From: CBDCNP01 sp965222425
GTDB taxonomy: Bacteria; Acidobacteriota; Vicinamibacteria; Marinacidobacterales; DATDRI01
DNA length: 64,000 nt
Direction: 5' to 3'
Assembly: GCA_965222425.1 (NCBI GenBank)
Contig: CBDCTW010000001.1
Coordinates: 1-64,000, forward strand
The position numbers and the translations under genes were made by a program. The notes beneath the pieces are model-generated. The model ran no database searches, was not told the origin of the DNA, and saw only the letters and a list, made by a program, of their open reading frames with translations. Shown one piece after another: positions 53,791 through 62,760 of this stretch; the stretch's first letter is position 1, and every line of letters begins with the position of its first letter.

Positions 53791-54277
53791 ATGGTTTCAA
53801 CGAACAAATCGGCTGAGTGGTATGCGCGCGCTCTCGGAGGTCTGGCCCGCTCGGGGTTACGTCCGAAGCGGACTCTCGTGTTCGCGAGCTGGGATGCCGA
53901 AGAGTTCTCGCTGACCGGCTCCACGGAGTGGCGAGAGCAATGGGCCGACGAGCTGAAGAAAAACGCCGTCGCCTACTTGACGATCGAACCGTATCGTCGG
54001 GGAGCCGGTCGGTCGCGACACGGTGAAGCCCTCCCGGGCCCTGATCGAGACCGAACGTTTCTTTCTGCACGAAGAGGGGATTCCCGGTCGTCCTTGGTTC
54101 AAGCACGTGATGTATGCGCCCAAGTTCACGTACGCTCCGGAGATGCTGCCTGGGGTTGCCGAGGCGGTCGCTGAGTCCGAGGTCAAGCGGGCGCGCGAGC
54201 AACTCGAGCGTATCACGGTGGCAATCGAACGAGCGGCGATCGCACTGGAGAAGGCGAGGGGTGAGGAGGAGGAGTGA
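53791..54277 (+). pseudogene. M28 metallopeptidase (glutamate carboxypeptidase II-like) remnant
   Basis: Two overlapping frames hold separate parts of one protein. The first (from 53791) is LARSGLRPKRTLVFASWDAEEFSLTGSTEWREQW, with the metal-site Asp/Glu-Glu, then ELKKNAVAYL. The second (to 54277) begins IETERFFLHEEGIPGRPWFKHVMYAPKFTYAPEMLPGVAEAV and ends in the dimerisation-type helix KRAREQLERITVAIERAAIALEKA. The N-terminal half and the middle, with other zinc ligands, are missing. Non-functional. Directly downstream of the orphan repeat, so the original peptidase gene was probably truncated when the region was rearranged. Confidence 0.7.
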
Positions 54278-54470
54278 GCTTATGCGCGGTGAGAAGAAGT
54301 TGCGGTCGACTGCAAGCAGACGGGGCATTCGAGGCCGGACCGTGAAGGCGGCGTCGGGTGCTCCAGGTTGTCGAGCTGCCTATTTCCTTTATAAACAGCG
54401 AGTTCGCTCGTCGAGGCTTGCCTCTCCCACCCAGACCTTTCGATTGTCGGACATAAGTGACACAAATAAT

Positions 54471-54499
54471 TTGACACATGTGTTATTATTAGATACACT
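54471..54499 (+). promoter_or_regulatory. Promoter and overlapping operator of the VapBC-type operon
   Basis: TTGACA (54471-54476), 17-bp spacer, TACACT (54494-54499). A perfect 10-bp palindrome ACACATGTGT (54474-54483) lies on the -35/spacer, with AT-rich arms extending the symmetry. Good fit for autoregulation by the antitoxin. Confidence 0.75.
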
Positions 54500-54518
54500 T
54501 GTATATCGGGAGAGTAAA

Positions 54519-54788
54519 GTGCCCAAAACTAAGAAGATCCAGGTGACACTCGACGAAGCGCAGTATCAGGAGCTGGCACGGATCGCGCGGCGGGATGGCA
54601 AAAAGCTCGCGGGATTAGTCCGTGAGTCCATCCAGAAGTATTGCCTCACCCCGGAGGCCGAGCGGGTCAAACGGCGGGCACTGCAAAAGCTCCTTTCGCT
54701 CGCACCGACGACGTCTCCTGAAATCTACGGCGACTGGAAGCAGCAGTACGGTGGTCTCAAGACAAACATCGAGAAAGACAAAGCCTGA
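54519..54788 (+). CDS. Ribbon-helix-helix antitoxin (VapB-like)
   Basis: 89 residues from GTG 54519, eight bases after GGGAGAG and 20 bases after the -10. KKIQVTLDEAQYQELARIARRDGKKLAGLVRESIQKYC is a ribbon-helix-helix domain; the rest (LSLAPTTSPEIYGDWKQQYGGLK) would contact the toxin. Overlaps the PIN gene by 38 nt. Confidence 0.82.
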   Translation: MPKTKKIQVTLDEAQYQELARIARRDGKKLAGLVRESIQKYCLTPEAERVKRRALQKLLSLAPTTSPEIYGDWKQQYGGLKTNIEKDKA

Positions 54789-55203
54789 CGCCTATTTCCT
54801 CGACGCCAATGTTCTGATGTACGCCGCGGGTGGGCCTCATTCTCTCCGCGAGTCTTGCCGAGCCGCGCTACAAGCGGCAATCGATCAACGGGTGAGCTTG
54901 GTAACGGACTCGGAGGTCCTGCAGGAGATTCTGCACCGCTATTTCGCCCTTCAGAAGCCCGAGATCGCTCGCGAGGTCTATGACGCGGCGACCGAGTTGT
55001 GCGACGAGGTGCTCTCGGTGTCGGAGCGCACCACCGCCCGGGCTCGCGAGCTCTTGCTTCGATACCGAAACATCACCGCCCGGGATGCCGTCCACATCGC
55101 TGCGATGGAAGAGGGAGGGCTGCGCCGGCTCTTGTCTACCGATAGCGATTTCGACACCGTGGATGAAGTGCAGCGTGTCGATCCAGCCGATTTCCTAGAC
55201 TGA
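54751..55203 (+). CDS. PIN-domain toxin ribonuclease (VapC-like)
   Basis: 150 residues from GTG 54751, inside the antitoxin gene. The acidic PIN residues are present: Asp in YFLDANVLMYAAGG near 17, Glu in DSEVLQEILHRY near 48, Asp in NITARDAVHIAAM near 110 and Asp in STDSDFDTV near 130. Cuts RNA, usually tRNA or rRNA, when free of antitoxin. The start codon is uncertain; no ATG lies near. Confidence 0.85.
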   Translation: MVSRQTSRKTKPDAYFLDANVLMYAAGGPHSLRESCRAALQAAIDQRVSLVTDSEVLQEILHRYFALQKPEIAREVYDAATELCDEVLSVSERTTARARELLLRYRNITARDAVHIAAMEEGGLRRLLSTDSDFDTVDEVQRVDPADFLD

Positions 55204-55331
55204 GACCACTTCGTTACCTCGTTCGGCGGATCTCACTTGCGACGGGAAAGCCTCACGGTTATTCTGCCCGCTGCGGCGCGACCATTACGATGGGCGCGCG
55301 TGAATGCCAGAGAGCAATCCCGGTGCCACAA

Positions 55332-56891
55332 ATGCGCGACTTCCTCCTTCTTGTAGCCCTCGGTGGGACCATGGGCTGCGCGAGGGAGGATTCGTCCGGT
55401 CCTCCCAATCTGCTTCTGATCATCTCGGATAACCAGAGTCATTCCTTACTTGGGACCTATGGCAACACCCAGATCAAGACACCGAACATCGATCGTTTGG
55501 CGGAGGAAGGGATTCGATTCAATTACGCCTTCGCGGTGAATGGCGTGTGCTCTCCGACACGGGCGACCTTACTCACTGGGCTCATCCCATCTCAGACCGG
55601 AATCCACGTAGCCCTACCAGGTGCCACCGGTGTCTCCGCGTGGTCGGCCATCGAGGAGTTCCGCTCATTGCCGCAAACCTTGTCCGAGGCCGGCTACCGG
55701 ACCGGTCTCGTCGGCAAGTACCATCTAGGGGAGTCCGACCAGCCGCAGCTCGGCTTCCAGTACTGGGTAACGTTCCCCTCCGGACATACCACGACCTTCT
55801 ACGATCAGTCGGTCATCGACAACGGCGAGACGTACACGGTGGCGAAGCACCTCACCGACTTCTGGACCGACAAGGCGATCGACTTCATTTCGCGCCAGAC
55901 CGAGGACAGACCCTTCTTCTTGTACCTCTCTTACAACGGTCCGTATATGCTGCCTCCCACCGTGAACATGGAGCCGAGAAACCGCCACGCGGCTTACTAC
56001 GAGGAGCACACGCCCGACTTCGCCCGGGAGTCGACGCCCCATCCTTACGTGATGAGATGGGCGCGAGGCAGAGGACCGTCAGACGTGATGATCGACGAAG
56101 GAACGACGGCGGCGAAGGCCATCGATGCGCTGACCAACCGAGCCGCGGTCATCAACACCGCGTCCGAGACGACCATGGTCGATGACGGCGTGGGGAGAGT
56201 GATGGAGGCTCTGAGCCAGCACGGCTTCGATGACGACACGCTGGTCCTCTATACGTCCGATCAGGCGGCCTCTTATGGGCAGAATGGCTTCTGGGGTAAC
56301 ACCTCCTGGTCGTTTCCCTTTACGGTCTCGAACGTCCATATGCAGGTGCCTCTGGTTTTTCGACACCCCGGGCGCATCCCGGCCGGCGCCGAGACCGACC
56401 GACTCATCGGACAATACGATTTTTTTCCGACGGTCCTCGATTATCTCGGGATGGGTGAGGTGACGATCGAGAGCACGCCGGGGCAGAGCTATGCGCCACT
56501 CTTACGTGGAGAAGTCATGAGTTGGGAGGATGCCGTTTTCTTCGAATTTGTTACCCTCCGCGTCATTCGAACTCTCAAGTGGAAGTACATGAAGCGCTTC
56601 GATCGAGAGGAACCCGATACCCTCTTCGACATGGAAACCGATCCTGGCGAGACCATCAATCTAGTTGGCGATCCCGCTTATCTCGAGATCGCCGAGTCGC
56701 TCGATGAGAGACTGACCGCCTTCTTCGAGAAGTTCGCGGTCCCAGAGTATGACCTCTGGAACGGAGGGACCGCCAAGGGACGGCTCCTGGAGGAGCATTA
56801 TGGACGGGACCATATTTTTAGAGACCGGTTCCCGAATTGGCGGCCTCCGTTCACCGAAAAATCAGAGACCACGTTCTCCGATTTGAACTAA
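55332..56891 (+). CDS. Sulfatase-family hydrolase, lipoprotein, divergent metal site
   Basis: 519 residues from ATG 55332, chosen for the lipoprotein-like TMGC; an ATG 42 nt upstream is possible. The sulfatase signature CSPTRATLLTG has Cys73, which becomes formylglycine. GKYHLGESDQPQLGF replaces the usual GKWHLG. Unusually the metal-site DD is DN (SDNQSH, Asn34), the SxNxPH loop reads YNGPYM, and SDNG near 315 is SDQA. An active enzyme of changed specificity, or a degenerate one. Followed at five bases by the amidohydrolase. Confidence 0.8.
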   Translation: MRDFLLLVALGGTMGCAREDSSGPPNLLLIISDNQSHSLLGTYGNTQIKTPNIDRLAEEGIRFNYAFAVNGVCSPTRATLLTGLIPSQTGIHVALPGATGVSAWSAIEEFRSLPQTLSEAGYRTGLVGKYHLGESDQPQLGFQYWVTFPSGHTTTFYDQSVIDNGETYTVAKHLTDFWTDKAIDFISRQTEDRPFFLYLSYNGPYMLPPTVNMEPRNRHAAYYEEHTPDFARESTPHPYVMRWARGRGPSDVMIDEGTTAAKAIDALTNRAAVINTASETTMVDDGVGRVMEALSQHGFDDDTLVLYTSDQAASYGQNGFWGNTSWSFPFTVSNVHMQVPLVFRHPGRIPAGAETDRLIGQYDFFPTVLDYLGMGEVTIESTPGQSYAPLLRGEVMSWEDAVFFEFVTLRVIRTLKWKYMKRFDREEPDTLFDMETDPGETINLVGDPAYLEIAESLDERLTAFFEKFAVPEYDLWNGGTAKGRLLEEHYGRDHIFRDRFPNWRPPFTEKSETTFSDLN

Positions 56892-56895
56892 GAAG

Positions 56896-58395
56896 ATGCG
56901 AAGACTCATCCTTTACGTTAACGCTTTAATCCTGGCCGGCTTATGTACGTCGCCCGCGTCTGAAGCCCACTCCCAATCCCCGCCAACCCGGTTCGACATC
57001 GTTCTCGCCGGTGGGCGGGTGATGGATCCGGAGAGCGGTCTCGATGCGGTGCGTTACGTCGGCATAAGTGGCGATCAGGTTTCTGAGATATCCACCCAAC
57101 CTCTCGAGGGCCGAACCGTCGTCGACGTCCGCGGTTTGGTCGTCGCACCGGGTTTCATCGACCTGCACGCCCACGGCCAAACCAACGAAGCCAATGAGTT
57201 TCAGGTTCACGACGGTGTGACCACGGCGCTCGAGCTCGAAACAGGAATGCCTTTCGTCGGCGCCTTCATCCGCTCGCGAGAGGGGAAGGCGCTCATCAAC
57301 TTCGGCGCTACCGTCGGTCACGGCATGCTGCGGACCACGGTGATGCCGGACTTCGAAGCGGTCGGAGACAGGGTTCGAACGGAGTTGGAGGCCCGCCTCT
57401 TCGAGAACGCCGACTATTTGGCGCTCATGAAAGGTGCTTACGAACGTTTGTACTCCGATGGACTCGCTCGTTTAAAGGCCAAGCTCGAACTCGGGCTCCG
57501 CGAAGGCAGCCTAGGGATCGGCATGGAGCATCAGTATTTCCAGGGGGCGACGCGCGAAGAGATCTATCGGGTTTTTCAGTGGGCCGAAGGCTGGGAGGTT
57601 CCGATCTTCACCCACGTTCGGGCGATGGGGATCGATGCGATGCAAGAGGTGATTGCGAACGCCGCCGCGACCGGTGCGTCTCTCCACATCGTCCACGTTA
57701 ACAGCATGAGTCTCGGGGAGCTGCCGACTGTTCTGGAGTTAATTGCTGGGGCCCAGCAGAGGGGTTTGGACGTGACGACGGACGCCTACCCCTACACCGC
57801 GGCTTCCACGTTCCTGCAATCGTCGATTTTCGACGAGGGCTGGCAAGAGCGCTTGCAGATCTCCTACGAGGATCTTCAGTGGCAAGACACGGGAGAGAGG
57901 CTCACGAAGGAGAACTTTGAGTCATACCGGGGGAAAGGAGGCATCGTCATCATCCACATGATGAAGCCGGAATGGATAGGGCTCGCGATGCGTACTCCCT
58001 TCGTGATGGTCGCCTCGGATGGCATGCCCTATGCGCCCGGCGCCCATCCCCGTAGCGCCGGCCCGTTCTCCCGCGTCCTCGGCCGGTACGTCCGCGAACA
58101 AGGAGTCCTGAAGTTGATGGAAGCCCTCCGCAAGATGACGTTGATGCCGGCCCGATGCTTGGAGGGGATCGCTCCTTCCATGACGAATAAGGGGCGCGTC
58201 AAGGTGGGCGCCGACGCCGACATCACCGTCTTCGATCCGGACAAAGTACTGGACACCGCCACCTTCGAAAAGGGCTTGAGCTTTTCGAAGGGCATCGAGC
58301 ACGTGTTAGTGAACGGCACCTTCGTCGTGCGAGAGGGCGAAACCGTGACCGGTGCCAAGCCGGGCCGCGCCGTTCTTGGACGCCACGACCGGTAG
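56896..58395 (+). CDS. Exported D-aminoacylase/N-acyl-D-amino-acid deacylase-like amidohydrolase
   Basis: 499 residues, signal peptide to about residue 25. GFIDLHAHGQTNE holds His91 and His93. FTHVRAMGID and LHIVHVNSMSLGELP give later metal-binding His, and TDAYPYTAASTF and MVASDGMPYAPGAHPRSAGPFSRVLGRYVRE match the D-aminoacylase subfamily. Hydrolyses N-acyl-D-amino acids or D-dipeptides in the periplasm by family. Five bases after the sulfatase stop. Confidence 0.87.
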   Translation: MRRLILYVNALILAGLCTSPASEAHSQSPPTRFDIVLAGGRVMDPESGLDAVRYVGISGDQVSEISTQPLEGRTVVDVRGLVVAPGFIDLHAHGQTNEANEFQVHDGVTTALELETGMPFVGAFIRSREGKALINFGATVGHGMLRTTVMPDFEAVGDRVRTELEARLFENADYLALMKGAYERLYSDGLARLKAKLELGLREGSLGIGMEHQYFQGATREEIYRVFQWAEGWEVPIFTHVRAMGIDAMQEVIANAAATGASLHIVHVNSMSLGELPTVLELIAGAQQRGLDVTTDAYPYTAASTFLQSSIFDEGWQERLQISYEDLQWQDTGERLTKENFESYRGKGGIVIIHMMKPEWIGLAMRTPFVMVASDGMPYAPGAHPRSAGPFSRVLGRYVREQGVLKLMEALRKMTLMPARCLEGIAPSMTNKGRVKVGADADITVFDPDKVLDTATFEKGLSFSKGIEHVLVNGTFVVREGETVTGAKPGRAVLGRHDR

Positions 58396-58443
58396 GCGGG
58401 CGTTCCGAGTGGTATATTCCATCGAAGACGACGAGAGTACGCC

Positions 58444-59643
58444 ATGTTTTTGCCGTTAGGAGACGAGCCCAACCCCCCGGGCGTTCCGTACGTCAACTAC
58501 GCCCTCATCGCCGTCAACGTCGCGGTCTACGCTCTCATCTCGCTGCCACTCAGTTTCAATGCCGCCGACCCGCAGGACCCGCGGGTGCAGGAGTACGTGA
58601 ACGCGGTGAGCGAGAGCCTGCCCCCGGGCGTCTCGCCCTCCCAAGCCATAGGGCCAATATCGACGTACGACCTGGTTGTCTTCTCATGGGGTTTTAGAAG
58701 CGTAGACCCTTCTCTGGTCACGCTCTTCACGGCGATGTTCCTCCACGGTGGCTTCATGCATCTCTTCGGCAACATGCTGTTTCTGTGGATTTACGGAGAC
58801 AACGTGGAACACCGGTTGGGATCTTTCAAGTATCTCTTTTGGTACTTGGCGACCGGTGTCGCTTCCACCGTCTTCTACGGGATGTTCGCCGGCAGGACAC
58901 CGCTTCCCTTGGTGGGAGCTTCGGGGGCGATTTCCGGAGTGCTCGGATTCTACTTCATGTGGTTTCCGCACAACAAAGTGCGAGTCTTCATTTTATTTTT
59001 TCCGTTCATCATGCGAATGATGCTATTGCGCTCACGCCTGGTGCTCGGGGTCTATCTGATCCTTGACAATATTTTTCCTTTTCTGATTGCTCGGGGAGGT
59101 GCAGGCGGCGGGGGCGTGGCGCATGGTGCGCACATCGGGGGCTTTCTAGCGGGAGTGTTGGTGGCTTGGATCGTCGGACGTCGCGGGGTCGGCTCGAGGC
59201 CGGAAGAGTACCGCGCTCGGCGGGCGCCCGCCGCCGAGGCGCCTTCCATTGGAAAGAAAGTCAGTGCGGCGATACGCGAGAACAATTTCGGTCAGGCGGC
59301 GAAACTTTACTTCGAGCTACCGTCCAAGGCAACGCGTGGATTTCTGAAGCCAGTTGACTCGATCGCGTTGGGCAATTGGCTGGCGCAGAACGGGCACGCC
59401 CAGGCCGCGCTCATCGTCTATCAGCGCCACCTACGCGACTATCCGGCGGGCCAAGGTGCGGCCGAGGCCCACGCCTATGCCGGTCTCCTACAGCTCCACG
59501 TTTTCCGGGAACCGACCGCCGCCTACCAGCACCTAATGGATGCTCTCGATTTGAAGCCGAGCCCGGACATCGAATCGCTAGTCCGCGAGGGTTTGAACGA
59601 GATCGCCGCCGCCCAGAAATCCCAGGCTCGCCGCCGCCGCTAA
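58444..59643 (+). CDS. Rhomboid intramembrane serine protease with C-terminal helical extension
   Basis: 399 residues. Six to seven membrane segments. FLHGGFMHLFGNMLFLWIYGDNVEHRLG near 100, catalytic Ser160 in GASGAISGVLGFY and His230 in VAHGAHIGGFLAG. The last 140 residues (SIGKKVSAAIRENNFGQAAKLYFELP, AQAALIVYQRHLRDYPAGQGAAEAHAYAGLLQL, TAAYQHLMDALDLKP) form a TPR-like helical domain on the cytoplasmic side, an unusual addition. Confidence 0.88.
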   Translation: MFLPLGDEPNPPGVPYVNYALIAVNVAVYALISLPLSFNAADPQDPRVQEYVNAVSESLPPGVSPSQAIGPISTYDLVVFSWGFRSVDPSLVTLFTAMFLHGGFMHLFGNMLFLWIYGDNVEHRLGSFKYLFWYLATGVASTVFYGMFAGRTPLPLVGASGAISGVLGFYFMWFPHNKVRVFILFFPFIMRMMLLRSRLVLGVYLILDNIFPFLIARGGAGGGGVAHGAHIGGFLAGVLVAWIVGRRGVGSRPEEYRARRAPAAEAPSIGKKVSAAIRENNFGQAAKLYFELPSKATRGFLKPVDSIALGNWLAQNGHAQAALIVYQRHLRDYPAGQGAAEAHAYAGLLQLHVFREPTAAYQHLMDALDLKPSPDIESLVREGLNEIAAAQKSQARRRR

Positions 59644-59649
59644 GCCTCT

Positions 59650-60007
59650 TCAGTTCGTGCCAGAGGACGGCTTGATCGAAGCCAGCACTTTTTGAATAAA
59701 ACCGTCTTCGGCTGCTGTCGGCTCCCTTGAGAAGCATTTTGCGCGTCGCTGCGTAGAGGCGCTGTCCCGGAACGGCGATCACTTGGAACCGAAGCTGGTA
59801 GCTGCGGAAGGCGAGTGTCCGCAAAGGGAGGAGGTCAAACAGAATGGTGCGATCCTGGGCGGTATTGACCGAGATCAGCTCCATCTTCTGGCTTCTACGC
59901 GCGCGCCGGTGGAGCACCTGAAGATTGGTGGTTTTCCCGCCAGCGGCCGGACCGTAGTAGAGGATCTTGGCCCTTACGTAACGTTCGTGGTGATTGAGCT
60001 CGACCAA
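59650..60007 (-). pseudogene. Truncated MglA-like small GTPase
   Basis: Only the N-terminal half of the GTPase is left. NHHERYVRAKILYYGPAAGGKTTNLQVLH has the Walker A loop, DRTILFDLLPL the switch region and VPGQRLYAATRKMLLKGAD the switch II block. After GAD the sequence is not GTPase-like. A different frame ends plausibly as EDGFIQKVLASIKPSSGTN at the TGA 59650-59652, so the middle was probably deleted with a frame change. TTG start behind AAAGGA. In MglA homologues this domain controls motility polarity. Convergent with the rhomboid gene. Confidence 0.65.
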
Positions 60008-60341
60008 TTACACGATCCTTTCAGGAAGCCGCGCTCGTGGGTTTCCCGAACATCGTATCGTACTCCATCCGTACACGTTTTTTCTCACCCCGCGCGAGGT
60101 CGTAGACGACGCATTCGTCGAAGGGGAAGGAGTACACTTGGACGATCCACGAAAGATGTCATGTCGACGTAACCTACCGTCGGTACCCCCTCGCGCCTGG
60201 TTGGCCTCGTCGACCGGCTCCGCCGAACCCCCGGGGCGGCCGCTCGCACCGTCCTCGGTGTTTGAGGAGTGTCTACCAGACCTAATGAAACGCCATATCA
60301 TCTGTGATGTCAAGGTACTACGACGAGCTATACTGTCCGAA
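60008..60341. other. Intergenic region between divergent MglA remnant and TonB receptor
   Basis: 334 bases without a recognisable complete gene. On the minus strand a 46-codon open stretch, from about 60158 to a TGA at 60021, encodes LSWIVQVYSFPFDECVVYDLARGE and has the composition of real coding sequence. It could be the 3' end of a lost gene upstream of the GTPase. Confidence 0.45.
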
Positions 60342-62525
60342 ATGAAGTTTTGGTGGGTTGTTGCAGGGGTTGCCGTTTGCGCATCTCCGGCGTTCGCTTT
60401 CAAGGGACGCGTGGTGCGGCAAGACGGAACACCGGTCGCGGACGCAACGGTCTCCGTGCTCGGGCATCCGGGTTCGACCCGAACCGATCACGACGGCTGG
60501 TTTTTGCGCAGCCCGGACCCGCCCCTGCCCTTCGAGATCCTCGTGGTGATGCCCGGCGGTCAGTACATGGCCCCCGCCGTCATCGAGGAGATCCCCGCCA
60601 ACGCGCCGGTTATCGTTACCGTCTCACCTTTGGTCGAGGAGACCGTGCTCGTCACCAGCGGCTCCGCTCCCCATATCGAGGCGACTCCGGCGAGCGCAAT
60701 GAGCGTCGTGCCAAAAGAAGACATCGCTCAGCGCCATTCGGTACGACTGACCGACGTGTTGGAGAACGTGCCGGGGGTGGGGCAGGTATCGGACCTTCAC
60801 GCCGCGGTGCCGGCTATCCGGGGGCTGGCCAGGGGCCGCACGCTCATCCTCATTGACGGGGCGCGCGTATCGACGGAGCGCCGTGCCGGCCCTAGCGCCA
60901 CGTATCTAGATCCTTTCTTTCTCGAGGGCATCGAAGTATCGCGAGGCCCTGGTTCGGTGGCCTACGGGTCGGACGCGTTCGGGGGAGTCATCGATGCTCG
61001 TACCCGACGTCCCGAATCTGGCGCGCCCTTGCGGGTGCGCCTACGTGCGAGCCTGGGAGCCGGTATTTCTGAGCGGAGCGTGGGTGCGGAGATATCGAAG
61101 GGAGCTGGCGCGGGCGGCTTGCTGTTTCAGGCTCGCTACCGCAATTTCGCCGACTACCGAAGTCCCGAGGGAACCGTTCCGAACTCTTCGGCCAGCGATG
61201 GAGGATTCCTCGCACGAGTGACACAGGAGATTGGAGCCGGTCTCTTCTCGGTCGGGTGGCAAAGCGATCTGGGCCGAGACATCGATCGCCCGAGGGAGGA
61301 TCCCAACGCGGTTCGCATCTCGCACCCCGAGGAGAATTCGCACCGGCTCACGGTCTCATACGATCTGGATCCGCTGGCCGGTTTCACGCGCATCGAATTC
61401 AATGGTTTTCTCGGGAGCTATCGAGTGATCACCGAACGCGATGAGCAGGTTCCGCCGTCCGGTTTTCGGCGCGTGCGCCAAGCGGACGTATCGGCCAATG
61501 ATTTCAGCTTTCGATCCCTCGCGGTACGTCCCGTGGGACCGTCCCGACTCGAGTTGGGCTTCGACGTGAATGGCCGCTTCGATCTCGAGGCCTTGGATTC
61601 GGAGGTCATCTTCGATGCCTCGGAAGGGATCCGTTTCCAAGGCGAGCAGCCGGCTATCGACAATGCGAATCGCTCCGATACTGCGGTCTACGCGAACGCG
61701 GAAATCATGCTCGGGAGGCGAGTGCGCGCCTGGGGCGGGCTGAGGTTCGATCATTTGACCAGCGCGAATCGCGGCGGGTTCTTTGGTGACCAATCGACGA
61801 GCAACGACGCGGTTTCCGGATACGGCTCGCTCCGAGTCGAGCTCGTTTCGCGACTCCACTTGACCGGGCAGGTCTCGCGGGGTTTCCGAGACCCCTTTCT
61901 TTCTGATCGGTACTTCAAAGGAGTCACCGGGCGAGGAGTGGCGTTCGGGAATCCAGATCTCGAGCCGGAGACCTCTCTGCAATTCGACGTGGCGTTACGT
62001 TACGGGCGAGAGAATTTTCACTGGGCGTTTTTCGTCTATCGATACGACATCCACGATCTCGTCGAGCGCTTCGAAGAACGGGATGGGCTCTTCTTTTTTC
62101 GCAATCGCGGTAAGGCCCGACTGCAAGGATTCGAAGCGGAAGCCCAAGCGGATCTGACACCGGGCTTGACTCTGGAGCTTGGAGCCCAGTTCGAGACCGG
62201 CGTGGCGCTCGACGACGACGGGCCCTTGGACGACATACCCGCGGAGCGGATCACGGGGCAGCTACGTCAGCAGATGGGCGACAAAGTGTATGGGGTGCTC
62301 CGGGTTGCGTGGTTCGCTGCCGACAGCGATCCTGGGCCGAGCGAACGGCCAACGCCTGTTTACTTCATCATGGACCTGGGTGGGGGTTGGAAGTTCAATT
62401 CGTGGGGTTCTCTGCGCCTTTGGGTGCGAAACCTCTTGGACGAGGCGTATCCCGTTAGCGCGGACCGCCGGGCGGTCCTAGCTCCCGGAATCAGCGCTGT
62501 GGTCACCCTCCAGGCCCAGTTCTGA
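60342..62525 (+). CDS. TonB-dependent receptor with CarboxypepD_reg-type domain
   Basis: 727 residues from ATG 60342. Signal peptide (VVAGVAVCASPAFAF). An N-terminal carboxypeptidase-regulatory-like beta domain (FKGRVVRQDGTPVADATVSVLGH), then the plug (IEATPASAMSVVPKEDIAQRHSVRLTDVLENVPGV, FEGIEVSRGPGSVAYGSDAFGG) and a 22-strand barrel ending in an aromatic residue (LQAQF). Transports a siderophore, vitamin or oligosaccharide across the outer membrane. Start has no strong ribosome site. Confidence 0.9.
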   Translation: MKFWWVVAGVAVCASPAFAFKGRVVRQDGTPVADATVSVLGHPGSTRTDHDGWFLRSPDPPLPFEILVVMPGGQYMAPAVIEEIPANAPVIVTVSPLVEETVLVTSGSAPHIEATPASAMSVVPKEDIAQRHSVRLTDVLENVPGVGQVSDLHAAVPAIRGLARGRTLILIDGARVSTERRAGPSATYLDPFFLEGIEVSRGPGSVAYGSDAFGGVIDARTRRPESGAPLRVRLRASLGAGISERSVGAEISKGAGAGGLLFQARYRNFADYRSPEGTVPNSSASDGGFLARVTQEIGAGLFSVGWQSDLGRDIDRPREDPNAVRISHPEENSHRLTVSYDLDPLAGFTRIEFNGFLGSYRVITERDEQVPPSGFRRVRQADVSANDFSFRSLAVRPVGPSRLELGFDVNGRFDLEALDSEVIFDASEGIRFQGEQPAIDNANRSDTAVYANAEIMLGRRVRAWGGLRFDHLTSANRGGFFGDQSTSNDAVSGYGSLRVELVSRLHLTGQVSRGFRDPFLSDRYFKGVTGRGVAFGNPDLEPETSLQFDVALRYGRENFHWAFFVYRYDIHDLVERFEERDGLFFFRNRGKARLQGFEAEAQADLTPGLTLELGAQFETGVALDDDGPLDDIPAERITGQLRQQMGDKVYGVLRVAWFAADSDPGPSERPTPVYFIMDLGGGWKFNSWGSLRLWVRNLLDEAYPVSADRRAVLAPGISAVVTLQAQF

Positions 62526-62548
62526 GCCCGCTTGCAACCTTGAGACAC

Positions 62549-62760
62549 TTGACATTTGGGAGCTTTTTGAAATACACAACCATTCGGCAAGCCTACCCCA
62601 ATCCAGGCTAACCGTAGTTACCCGTTTCGGCGGGCGGACGACCTTATAATTTCATAGACGCTAGGGTGCGCTAACTGGCGCATCAAAAAGGGTTTATACG
62701 TGTCGCCATCTTACCGGCGATAGGCAGAGTCTGAGCCAAGGTCTGAGGAGGGGGGGGCAA
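62549..62760 (+). promoter_or_regulatory. Probable promoter and structured leader of the PilZ gene
   Basis: TTGACA at 62549-62554 with TACACA at 62573-62578 (18-bp spacer). An alternative -10 is TATAAT at 62644-62649. The leader has two short hairpins, TGCGC-loop-GCGCA near 62669-62683 and TCGCC-loop-GGCGA near 62703-62720, and ends in a long G-rich ribosome site. No known riboswitch is matched by eye. Confidence 0.4.

Noticed and set aside
62526..62760. Cyclic di-GMP riboswitch before PilZ
   Set aside because: The region has hairpins but lacks the conserved core sequence of GEMM-type riboswitches that I know; kept only as a structured leader.
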